NCBI RefSeq assembly: GCF_958405895.1
Contig: NZ_CATZAR010000001.1
Length of the DNA: 64,000 nt
Source: Ralstonia thomasii
GTDB taxonomy: Bacteria > Pseudomonadota > Gammaproteobacteria > Burkholderiales > Burkholderiaceae
Strand: one strand, 5' to 3'
This document shows positions 53,072 through 61,490 of the stretch, piece after piece. Numbering within the stretch: position 1 is the first letter of the stretch; each line of letters begins with the position of its first letter. The notes below the pieces were generated by a model, which saw nothing but the letters and a program-made list of their open reading frames with translations, had not been told where the DNA came from and did no database searches. The position numbers and the translations under genes are program-made.

Positions 53072-53136
53072 AAACAAAGGGGTCGGCGGAAATGAAAATG
53101 GGATGGAATACCCGGTCTTTTCCGCCCTTTGTTTTT
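53072..53136 (+). terminator. Long stem-loop with T-rich end
   Basis: AAACAAAG (53072-53079) pairs with CTTTGTTT (53127-53134), and inside it GGCGGAAA (53085-53092) pairs with TTTCCGCC (53119-53126). A GTTTTT run ends the structure. It can act as an intrinsic terminator on the plus strand for an unknown upstream transcript or as an attenuator for what follows. Confidence 0.5.
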
Positions 53137-53161
53137 CCAAGGGGGCCACTATGATTTACAA

Positions 53162-53280
53162 CATGGCGATGCAACGCGTTACTGCGTCGATTGCCCCATG
53201 GGTCGGTTCTCCTCTCTGGAACAGATCGACACGGTCCAGAGATTTCAACCCGCGCCTCGTCAACTGAGCGCGGGTTTTTT
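53162..53280 (+). ncRNA. Candidate small regulatory RNA (or small-protein mRNA)
   Basis: A TATGAT -10 hexamer (53150-53155) with a weak -35 about 15-17 bases upstream predicts a start near 53162. A strong intrinsic terminator (9-bp stem AACCCGCGC / GCGCGGGTT, then six T's) ends at 53280, giving a transcript of about 120 bases. A small hairpin (GTTC...GAAC, around 53205-53222) would display CCTCTCT, complementary to ribosome-binding sequences, as in many sRNAs. Alternatively, an ATG at 53151 with AAGGGGG five bases upstream starts a 38-codon frame (MIYNMAMQRV...) whose stop lies within the terminator. Sequence alone does not decide between them. Confidence 0.5.
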
Positions 53281-53457
53281 CTTGGGCAATGCAAACGTAG
53301 GGTGGCCACCACATGCGCGTCAGGGGTATCGCAGGCGACACCCTTCAGTTTTCCATCAGCGCGCCGTTGTGGTTAGGGTCGAGACACGTGTAGTCTCGCG
53401 ACTCGCTTTCTCATTGCCGTCGCTGTTGCCGTTATCGCTCACGCCATCGCATTGCCC

Positions 53458-56208
53458 ATGACCCAGTTCCTTCCGGCTCAGGCCGGAGCCTCTCCTGCAG
53501 ACGTTGCGCCCAGCCCCGAGGCCGCCCAACGTCCGGTGGCGGTTACGGCCGGGGCGATGGCCGAAGGGCGTAATACCGATTTCGACGCGCTGTCGCGGCT
53601 GTCGTCCGACGCGGTATTGCTGACCGTGGATGGGCGCCTGGTGCAAGCCAACCCGGCCGCTGCCCGTCTGCTGGGCGCGCAGGATCCAGCGCAATTGGCA
53701 GGCCTGCAACTCGCCGGCCTGATTCATCCCGATGACGTTGCCCAGGTGGTGCCGCGCCTGGCGGGCATGGTGAGCAGCGGCGTGTCTGCCCAGCCCGTCG
53801 AGCACCGTCTCGTGCGTGCCGACTACACGCATGTTCTGGTTGCCAGCGAAGCCGCCGCGTGCGAGCACGAAGGCCAGCCCGCCGTCATGCTCGTGCTGCG
53901 CGAAGCCGTGTCGCGCCATGCGTTGGAGCGACACGCCGTTCAGGCGCGCGCCGAGGCGCTGCATGCGCGCCGCCTGCTCGCTTCGGAGAATGCCGTGCTT
54001 GCGCAACTTGCCTCCAACGCGACACTGTCGACCGTGCTGCGCCACCTGTGCCTGTACGTCGAGCAGGTCTACCCGAATGCCATGTCGGCGCTGTTGTTGC
54101 TGGATGCAGGCTCGCAGACCCTGCGTGTGGCCGCTGCACCCACGTTGCCTGCGGCCTATGCCGCCACGCTGGAAAACTCGCCTGTCGGTCCCGAGGCGGG
54201 CGCATGCGGTTGTGCCATGTACCTGGGCGACACCGTGTTCATCGACAGCATTGCGACCGACCCGCGCTGGCAGCGGGAGCGCACGGCAGCACTGGCGGCG
54301 GGTTTTGCTTCCGCCTGGGCGTTGCCGATCCGTTCATCGCGCGGGGACAAGCTTGGTGTGCTCGCGCTGTTCTATCGACAGCCGTGCATGCCCGTGGAAG
54401 AAGAACAGCATTTCCTTGACGACGTCACGCACCTGGCGGGCGTTGCCATCCAGAAAGACAACGTCGAACGTGGTCTGGCCGAAAGCGAAGAGCGCTACCG
54501 GCTGGCGATTTCGAACCTGCACGAAGGCGTCGTCATCATATCGCCGGACGGTGTGGTGCAGGCCGCCAACGCCAGCGCCGAGCGAATCTTGCGCGTCCGC
54601 CCGGGGCAGCTTGTCGGGCGTAACCGGCTCGACCCGATTCAACGCGTGGTGGACGAATACGGCAAGGAAATCGGTTCGACCATGATGCCGTCCGGGCAGG
54701 TGCTGCGCACTGGCGAGCCCATCTTCGGCCGCGTCTACGGGCTGTTGCTCAAGACGGGCGAACTGATGTGGGTGCGGCAGAACATCATTCCGATCCGTCG
54801 TCACGCCGAGCCCACGCCTAGCAGCGTGATGCTGTCGTTTGCCGATATCACCGACATCAAGCGCGCCGAGCAGCGCCTGCGCCATCTGGCCGCGCACGAC
54901 GCGCTCACGGGGCTGACCAACCGCAGCTTCTTCATCGCGCACCTGGAAAGCGCCATTGAGAGCGCGCGCGACGAGAGCCGCGAACTGGCGCTCTTCTTCC
55001 TCGACCTTGACCGCTTCAAGAGCGTGAACGACACCGCGGGCCATGCCTGCGGCGACACGCTGCTGCAGAGCGCGGCCGCACGCCTGACCGACTGCATCGG
55101 CCCCGGCGACGTGATCGCCCGTCTGGGCGGCGACGAGTTCGTCATCCTCATCGACCAGCGTGTCGAGGGAAAGCGGATTGCCTTGCTGGCTGAGCGCTTG
55201 CTGCAGGCCATGCGCGAGCCGTTCGATACCGTCAACGGGCGGTATTACCTGGGCGTGTCGATTGGCGTGGCGCTGTATCCGCACGACGGCATTTCGGGTT
55301 CCGACCTGCTACGTTCGGCTGACGCCGCCATGTACCGGGCCAAGCAGAACGGCCGTAACCGTGCACAGTTCTACACGGCTGAACTGAACGCCCGCCTGCA
55401 ACGTCGCTACATGCTGGAAAACGCGCTGCGTGACGCGCGCGAGAACAACGAGCTGCAGCTCGTCTATCAACCCAAGTACGACCTGGCCAGCCATCGCATC
55501 GTTGGCGCCGAGGCGCTGCTGCGCTGGAACAGCGCCAAGCTCGGAGCGATCTCGCCGGTGGAGTTCATTCCGGTGGCGGAAGAGACGGGGCTGATCGTGC
55601 CGATTGGCGCATGGGTCCTGCGCCGTGCCTGCGAGCAGGCCGTGATCTGGTACGAAGCACTGGGCTACGACTTCCGCATGGCGGTCAACCTGTCGGCGCG
55701 CCAGTTCCAGGCCGGCGATGTGGTGCCGATGATCGAGCAGACGCTGGCCGACTCTGGCCTGCCGCCCACCGCGCTCGAAGTCGAAATTACCGAAAGCCTG
55801 CTGATGGGTGGTGCGGATGAAGTCCGCCCCATGTTCGATGCGCTCACCGCGCAGGGCATCCGGATCTCCATCGACGATTTCGGTACCGGATATTCATCGC
55901 TGTCGTATCTGCAGCGCTTCCCGATCAGCAACGTGAAGATCGACCGCTCGTTCATCACCGGCATTCCGCACGACCCGGATTCGGTGGCGCTGACCGAGGC
56001 CATCGTCGCCATGGCCCGCGCCCTGGGCATGACGGTCACAGCCGAGGGCGTGGAAGACGCAGACCAGGTGGAGTTCCTCGCCAAGGCGGGCTGCCAGGAA
56101 ATCCAGGGTTACTACATCGGTAAGCCGGTCACGGCCGAAGGTTTCGACCGTTTGCTGCGGGCGCACCTGTCGGTTGTGGATGCCGGCGTGCGCGCCGCGC
56201 TGGGCTGA
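53458..56208 (+). CDS. PAS-GAF-PAS-GGDEF-EAL c-di-GMP turnover protein
   Basis: A 916-residue cytoplasmic protein. The N-terminus is a PAS domain (about 35-160), followed by GAF (about 180-335, with the NKxP-like end missing), a second PAS with PAC (about 350-465), GGDEF (about 475-640) and EAL (about 655-905). GGDEF is intact at 557-561, but the upstream RxxD inhibitory site is absent (GPGD). The EAL half has all catalytic signatures: GAEALLRW (Glu685), DDFGTGYSSLSYL, FPISNVKIDRSFI and AEGVEDADQ, so it should hydrolyse c-di-GMP. The protein is probably a net phosphodiesterase with a regulatory or bifunctional GGDEF. The ATG at 53458 lacks a good ribosome site; a TTG two codons earlier is possible. 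Confidence 0.92.
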   Translation: MTQFLPAQAGASPADVAPSPEAAQRPVAVTAGAMAEGRNTDFDALSRLSSDAVLLTVDGRLVQANPAAARLLGAQDPAQLAGLQLAGLIHPDDVAQVVPRLAGMVSSGVSAQPVEHRLVRADYTHVLVASEAAACEHEGQPAVMLVLREAVSRHALERHAVQARAEALHARRLLASENAVLAQLASNATLSTVLRHLCLYVEQVYPNAMSALLLLDAGSQTLRVAAAPTLPAAYAATLENSPVGPEAGACGCAMYLGDTVFIDSIATDPRWQRERTAALAAGFASAWALPIRSSRGDKLGVLALFYRQPCMPVEEEQHFLDDVTHLAGVAIQKDNVERGLAESEERYRLAISNLHEGVVIISPDGVVQAANASAERILRVRPGQLVGRNRLDPIQRVVDEYGKEIGSTMMPSGQVLRTGEPIFGRVYGLLLKTGELMWVRQNIIPIRRHAEPTPSSVMLSFADITDIKRAEQRLRHLAAHDALTGLTNRSFFIAHLESAIESARDESRELALFFLDLDRFKSVNDTAGHACGDTLLQSAAARLTDCIGPGDVIARLGGDEFVILIDQRVEGKRIALLAERLLQAMREPFDTVNGRYYLGVSIGVALYPHDGISGSDLLRSADAAMYRAKQNGRNRAQFYTAELNARLQRRYMLENALRDARENNELQLVYQPKYDLASHRIVGAEALLRWNSAKLGAISPVEFIPVAEETGLIVPIGAWVLRRACEQAVIWYEALGYDFRMAVNLSARQFQAGDVVPMIEQTLADSGLPPTALEVEITESLLMGGADEVRPMFDALTAQGIRISIDDFGTGYSSLSYLQRFPISNVKIDRSFITGIPHDPDSVALTEAIVAMARALGMTVTAEGVEDADQVEFLAKAGCQEIQGYYIGKPVTAEGFDRLLRAHLSVVDAGVRAALG

Positions 56209-56331
56209 CCGCCCGACCCGAATCGCGCTTTTCCCACCGTTCACACCGGCGTTTCTGCCGTTCGTCGCAATCCGCTCCCGCGTGCGGGGGGCCGGCACCT
56301 ACGCTGGCGTCATTCCAACAGGGAGACCGCC

Positions 56332-56835
56332 ATGGTCGAATCGATCGCCTCCATCGTCTCGCATACGCCCGCCTGGGTGTTCGTCGTGTTTGCGGTGCTG
56401 ATTGCCATTGGGGTGCGTCAGATGCAGCCCCGCATCGTGTCGCGCCGCCGCCTGATCGTGCTGCCGCTCGTGGTGGCCGCGTATTCGCTTTACGGCGTGT
56501 CGATGGCAAGCCATGGCAGCCCGCTTGCGCTCACGATGTGGCTGGTCGCGGTTGTCGTGGCGTTCCTGGTGACGTATATGTCGCCGCCCAACGGCGCCGT
56601 CTCTGAAACGGCCCGCACTGTGCGTGTGCCGGGCAGCTGGGTGCAGATGGTCGTGATCGTGGGCCTGTTCGCCGCCCGCTATGCCTACAACGTGATGCTG
56701 GCGATTCGCCCGGAAGTCTCGCACTCCGGCAGCTTCACGGCGCTGTTCAGTGCGCTGTTCGGCTTCCTGGGCGGGCTGCTGCTCTCGCGCTCGGTGCTGC
56801 TGCATGTGCGTACGCCGCGCCTGGCGGCGGCTTGA
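56332..56835 (+). CDS. Hypothetical membrane protein, DUF6622-like
   Basis: A 167-residue integral membrane protein with five hydrophobic helices (about 12-28, 42-60, 66-84, 104-122, 136-154), basic loops and no catalytic motif. It resembles small uncharacterised inner-membrane proteins common in Ralstonia and Burkholderia (possibly the DUF6622 group). GGGAGA precedes the ATG at good distance. The start of modE follows 58 bases later, so it may be co-transcribed, but a molybdate link is unproven. Confidence 0.75.
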   Translation: MVESIASIVSHTPAWVFVVFAVLIAIGVRQMQPRIVSRRRLIVLPLVVAAYSLYGVSMASHGSPLALTMWLVAVVVAFLVTYMSPPNGAVSETARTVRVPGSWVQMVVIVGLFAARYAYNVMLAIRPEVSHSGSFTALFSALFGFLGGLLLSRSVLLHVRTPRLAAA

Positions 56836-56893
56836 ACCAGCAAATCGGCGTTAACATCCGGCATGTTGCAATCTCCATTCAAGACGGGACGAC

Positions 56894-57706
56894 ATGCTGG
56901 AACTCGATGGCACCATCTGGCTGCGCGCCGGTGAAGACAACTGGGGCGGGCGTGGCCGGATCGAACTGTTGGCTGCCATCGGGCAGACCGGCTCCATCAC
57001 GGCAGGCGCCAAAGCCGTGGGCCTTTCCTACAAGGCCGCCTGGGACGCCATCGACACCATGAACAACCTGGCCGGCGAGCCGTTGGTGGTGCGCACCACG
57101 GGCGGCAAGGGTGGTGGCGGCAGTGTGCTGACGCCGCGTGCGCAACGGCTGATCGAGAGCTTTCGCGTGCTGGAAGCCGAGCACCGCCGCTTTGTCGAGC
57201 GCCTGGATGCGGCCGCGCAGGCCGCCAGTGAAGACGTCCACCTGCTGCGCCGCCTCATGTTGCGCACGAGCGCGCGCAATACGCTGTTCGGCACGGTCGA
57301 ATCGGTCGCGCCGGGCGCCGTCAACGATGTGGTGACGCTGCGCCTGCCCGGCGGGCAGGCTGTCGCTGCCACCATCACCCAGGAGAGCACGCGCGTGCTG
57401 GGGCTGGCGCCGGGTGTGCAGGCCGTCGCGCTCATCAAGGCGCCTGCCGTGATGCTGATGCGCGGCGCCGGCGAGTGGCGCGTCTCGGCAGAAAACCAAT
57501 TGCCGTGCGTGGTCACGGAAATCCGCGATGGTGCGGTGCAGGCCGAAGTGCGGCTGCGCCTGCTGGATGTAAGCGACCCGTCGGCGGCGGAAACCGTGCT
57601 GGTGGCCATGCTCTCGCGCACGGCGGTTCAAACGCTGGCGCTGGCTGAAGGCGTGGAAGCCGTGGCGGTGTTCGAGGCGTCGAGCGTGATCCTGGGATTG
57701 GCCTGA
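56894..57706 (+). CDS. modE: Molybdate-responsive regulator
   Basis: A 270-residue ModE protein. The N-terminal winged helix (about 18-115) has GRIELLAAIGQTGSITAGAK, LSYKAAWDAIDTMNN and RTTGGKGGGGSVLT, all typical of ModE/LysR-type HTH_1. Two MOP domains follow (about 125-190 SARNTLFGTVESVAPGAVND, about 197-265), which bind molybdate. With molybdate bound, ModE normally represses mod transport genes and can activate molybdoenzyme genes. The mod genes lie a few hundred bases away on the other strand, and a ModE-box-like site precedes modB. Confidence 0.94.
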   Translation: MLELDGTIWLRAGEDNWGGRGRIELLAAIGQTGSITAGAKAVGLSYKAAWDAIDTMNNLAGEPLVVRTTGGKGGGGSVLTPRAQRLIESFRVLEAEHRRFVERLDAAAQAASEDVHLLRRLMLRTSARNTLFGTVESVAPGAVNDVVTLRLPGGQAVAATITQESTRVLGLAPGVQAVALIKAPAVMLMRGAGEWRVSAENQLPCVVTEIRDGAVQAEVRLRLLDVSDPSAAETVLVAMLSRTAVQTLALAEGVEAVAVFEASSVILGLA

Positions 57707-57713
57707 CGCCCTC

Positions 57714-58211
57714 ATGACGCCGAAAACCCTGCTGATCGTCTACCACTCGATGACGGGCGGCACGCGCCAGATGGCCGAGGCCGCGCAGGCCGGCGCGGCA
57801 GAAGAGGGCGGCGTGACTGTGCGCTTGCTGCACGCCGCGCAGGCGGGTCCCGACGATGTGCTCGCCGCAGACGGCTATCTCTTCGCGACACCCGAAAACC
57901 TCGCCGCCATCAGCGGCCAGCTCAAGGATTTCTTCGATCGCTGCTATTACCCTGCGCTCGACCGCATCAACGGTCGTCCATACGCGTGCCTGATCTGCGC
58001 GGGCAGCGATGGCCAGAATGCGGTGCGTCAGATTGAACGCATTGCCACCGGCTGGCGGCTCAAGCCCGTGGCCGAGCCGATCATCGTCTGCACGCATGCG
58101 CAGACGCCCGAGGCCATCCTGGCGCCAAAGCAGATTGGCGCAGAGGATCTGGAGCGCTGCCGTGCCCTCGGGCAGGCCTTGGCAACGGGGCTCGCGTTGG
58201 GCGTGTTCTGA
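57714..58211 (+). CDS. Flavodoxin-family protein
   Basis: A 165-residue flavodoxin-fold protein. The N-terminal phosphate-binding loop is clear (LIVYHSMTGGTRQMAEA), and FATPENLAAISGQLKDFFDR is the region that in NAD(P)H:quinone oxidoreductase/WrbA-type flavodoxins contacts the FMN. It starts eight bases after modE and is probably in one operon with it. Similar genes often accompany mod loci, but its partner reaction is not known. It converges with modC, with two bases between the stops. Confidence 0.85.
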   Translation: MTPKTLLIVYHSMTGGTRQMAEAAQAGAAEEGGVTVRLLHAAQAGPDDVLAADGYLFATPENLAAISGQLKDFFDRCYYPALDRINGRPYACLICAGSDGQNAVRQIERIATGWRLKPVAEPIIVCTHAQTPEAILAPKQIGAEDLERCRALGQALATGLALGVF

Positions 58212-58213
58212 CG

Positions 58214-58953
<740 letters not shown>

Positions 58954-58957
<4 letters not shown>

Positions 58958-59640
58958 GCCAGCTGCTCCTGCAGGCTCGGTGCGCGCCCTTGCAGCAGGC
59001 GGCTGGCCACGACCAGCACCACGATGCAGGTGACCGAGGTGATCAGCACCAGCGTATTGGCCGTGGCGTCGTCGCCGGCCTGCACGGCTTCGTAGATGGC
59101 CACGGAGAGCGTCTGCGTGCGGCCGGGCAGGTTGCCGGCAATCATGAGGGTGGCACCAAATTCGCCCAGGGCACGGGCAAAGGCCAGCAGCACACCGGCT
59201 GCAATGCCGCGTGCAGCCAGCGGCAGCGTGACGCGAAAGAACACGGCGGCTTCGGGCAGGCCCAGCACACGCGCCGCGTTTTCCAGTTGATGATCGACGC
59301 CTTCAAAGGCGGCGCGTGCCGACTTCATGACCAGCGGAAACGCCACCACGGTGGAGGCGATCACCGCACCCTGCCAGGTAAAGACGAGCTGGATGCCCAT
59401 GCTGTCGAGCCACCCGCCGATCGTGCCGCGCCGGCCCAGCAGCACCAGCAGGTAATAGCCGAGCACCGTCGGCGGCAGCACCAGGGGCAGCGTCAAGACC
59501 GAATCGATGACCTCGCGCAGGCGGCTGCGCGTGCGTGCGAGCGCGTAGGCCGCGCCCACGCCCAGCACGAGGTTGAGGACGGTCGCCCAGCCCGCCACCT
59601 TGAGTGAGAGCAGCAGAGGCGTCCAGATGGAAGCGGACAT
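58954..59640 (-). CDS. modB: Molybdate ABC transporter permease
   Basis: A 228-residue inner-membrane permease with five to six helices. The N-terminus SASIWTPLLLSLKVAGWATV, then LPLVLPPTVLGYYLLVLLGR, and the EAA-type loop (ALGEFGATLMIAGNLPGRTQT) contacting ModC, match ModB closely, including its length of about 229 residues. I use the ATG at 59640, which aligns with other ModB starts; an ATG at 59664 would add eight residues. Its stop overlaps the modC start. No modA is found in the space upstream, which is unusual. Confidence 0.92.
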
Positions 59641-59727
59641 GCGGATACGTTGGGAAGGTGCCATCGGCCGGCCGGGTCATGCCCGCGAACGGCGCGGTGC
59701 GTTGGGTGCCGGCGACAGATTGGGTGA

Positions 59728-59757
59728 GTTATCCGAAATATAGGGTTGGATATAACG
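59728..59757. promoter_or_regulatory. ModE-box-like inverted repeat
   Basis: The plus strand reads GTTATCC (59728-59734) then GGATATAAC (59748-59756) then G. On the minus strand, CGTTATAT at the left end matches the known ModE half-site (CGTTATAT) perfectly; the other half is weaker. The location, about 90 bases before the modB start, fits control of modBC by ModE. Confidence 0.55.
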
Positions 59758-59830
59758 CCAGGTCAATCCTGGCATGTTACGCAGCACTGCGCGAAAGTCG
59801 CATGGCCGTAGGTCGCAGGCAGTCCACAGC

Positions 59831-59855
59831 AAAAAAAAACGCGGCCGAAGCCGCG
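59831..59855 (-). terminator. Intrinsic terminator
   Basis: A 6-bp GC stem (CGCGGC / GCCGCG) with a CGAA loop and nine A's on the left (T's on the minus strand). It lies about 40 bases after the stop of the outer-membrane channel gene. Confidence 0.85.
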
Positions 59856-59896
59856 CAGATCTCGCTTTCCAGAGAGAGAGAGGGAGCAATGCCTGG

Positions 59897-61465
59897 TTAC
59901 TGTTGCGCCACCGTTGCGGGCTGGGCCGCGGTGGCTGCGTTAGCCGGTGCAGCCGGCGGCAGATCCCCCCAGCCACCGCCCAGCGCCTTGATGAGCCCCA
60001 CCGTGGAGTTCACGCGGCTGCCGGCCAGCTGCACGCCGATGCGTTCGGCGGACAGCATGTTGCGCTCGGCATCGATCACGTCCAGGTAGTTGACCGACCC
60101 CGCGTTGTAGCGCGTGCGCGAGAGTTGCGCGGCGCGCGTGGAAGCGCGCACGGCGTCGTCCTGTGCCTTGGCCTGATCGGCCAGCAGACGCAGTTCCGAG
60201 AGGTTGTCTTCCACCTCGCGGAAGGCGACGAGCACGCTTTCGCGGTAGTTGGCGACGTTCTCTTCATACGCGGCACGGGCCTGCTTCACGCCGGCGCTGC
60301 GGGCGCCACCGTCGAAGATCGGCAGCGACAGCGCGGTGCCGACCAGCGGGCCGAGAATCCACGTGCGGCTGCCCCACTTGAGCAGGTCGCCGATGTCGTG
60401 CGACTCGTAGCCGAAGCCGCCCGTGAGCTGCAGTTGCGGGAAGAACGCCGCGCGCGCCACGCCAATGCGTGCGTTTGCAGCCGCCATCGAGCGTTCGGCA
60501 GCGGCCACGTCGGGGCGGCGTTCCAGCAGGGCGGAGGGCAGGCCCGCCGGTACGCGCACTTCGGCCGATTGCAGCGGGTCTGCGCCCATCGTGAAATCGG
60601 CCGGTGCCTTGCCCAGCAGCGTTGCCAGTGCGTGCTCGAGCACCGCGCGACGGCGCTGTACGCCGATGCGGTCGGAGCGTGCCGTGGCCAGTTCGGCATC
60701 AGCGCGGGCGACGTCCAGCTCGCCGATGTCGCCGGTGTTGAAGCGGCGCTGCACGAGCTTGAGCGCCTCTTCACGGCCGACCAGCGTGCGGGACAGCAAG
60801 GCTTCTTCCGCGTCCAGCGTGCGCAGGCTGAAATACGTCTGCGCCACGTCGGCCTGCAAGGTCAGCCGTGCGGCACGGTACAGCGCCTCGACGCGCTCGG
60901 CGTCGGCACCGGCGGCATCGATGTTGTTGCGCACGCGGCCGAACAGGTCGACCTCATACGCCACGGTGGACTGCGCGCGCCAGTACGTCTGCGGCTGCAC
61001 GGGCGCGCCGACCGGCAAGCCGGCCGATGCCGCCGACGCCCGCTGGCGCGTCGGGCCGAAGCCCACGTCCAGTTCCGGGAACAGCGATGCACGGTTGGCC
61101 TGCACGAAGGCGCGCGCCTGCGTCACGCGGGCGGCGGCGGCGGCCAGCGTGGGGCTGGCTTCAGCGGCCTGCGCTTCGAGCTTGTCGAGCGTCGGGTCGT
61201 TGAAGATCTTCCACCACGCGCCATCGGCGGGCAGGGCGGGCTCGGCGGTTTTCCACTTGCCTTGCTCGTTTGCCGCCAGCGGTGCATCGGTCGCCTGCGC
61301 AGGCTGCGCAGCTTCCTTGAAGGCGTTGGGCGTGCCAACGTCCGGCTTCTCGTAGGTCGGGGCGAGCGAGCAGGCCGCGAGGAACAGCGCGGCGGCCAGC
61401 GCCAGCGGAGTCCAGCGGCCCGCGCGCATGGCCGGACCTGTTTGTTGTTGTGTCGACGCGTTCAT
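59897..61465 (-). CDS. RND efflux outer-membrane channel lipoprotein (NodT/OprM family)
   Basis: A 522-residue TolC-like outer-membrane factor. The lipoprotein signal ends LFLAACSLAPTYEKP. It has two outer-membrane-efflux repeats (FVQANRASLFPELDVGFGPT and ARIGVARAAFFPQLQLTGGF) and is followed by a Gln/Ala-rich tail. The ATG at 61465 marks the signal peptide; an in-frame upstream extension is not signal-like. The permease gene ends 25 bases upstream, so both belong to one operon whose adaptor gene should lie beyond the window. The channel is distinct from OpmB of the mux operon; both may serve several pumps. Confidence 0.92.
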   Translation of the reverse strand: MNASTQQQTGPAMRAGRWTPLALAAALFLAACSLAPTYEKPDVGTPNAFKEAAQPAQATDAPLAANEQGKWKTAEPALPADGAWWKIFNDPTLDKLEAQAAEASPTLAAAAARVTQARAFVQANRASLFPELDVGFGPTRQRASAASAGLPVGAPVQPQTYWRAQSTVAYEVDLFGRVRNNIDAAGADAERVEALYRAARLTLQADVAQTYFSLRTLDAEEALLSRTLVGREEALKLVQRRFNTGDIGELDVARADAELATARSDRIGVQRRRAVLEHALATLLGKAPADFTMGADPLQSAEVRVPAGLPSALLERRPDVAAAERSMAAANARIGVARAAFFPQLQLTGGFGYESHDIGDLLKWGSRTWILGPLVGTALSLPIFDGGARSAGVKQARAAYEENVANYRESVLVAFREVEDNLSELRLLADQAKAQDDAVRASTRAAQLSRTRYNAGSVNYLDVIDAERNMLSAERIGVQLAGSRVNSTVGLIKALGGGWGDLPPAAPANAATAAQPATVAQQ

Positions 61466-61490
61466 AGCGATGTCTTGATGAGTATTGACC

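Larger units (their letters stand above)
52745..53457. other. 0.7-kb gene-poor region
   Basis: No conventional gene is supported here. Two plus-strand terminator-like hairpins (53072-53136 and 53247-53280) and a good -10 hexamer (TATGAT at 53150) point to one or two short transcripts. The last 180 bases before the next gene contain no further motif I recognise. Confidence 0.55.
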
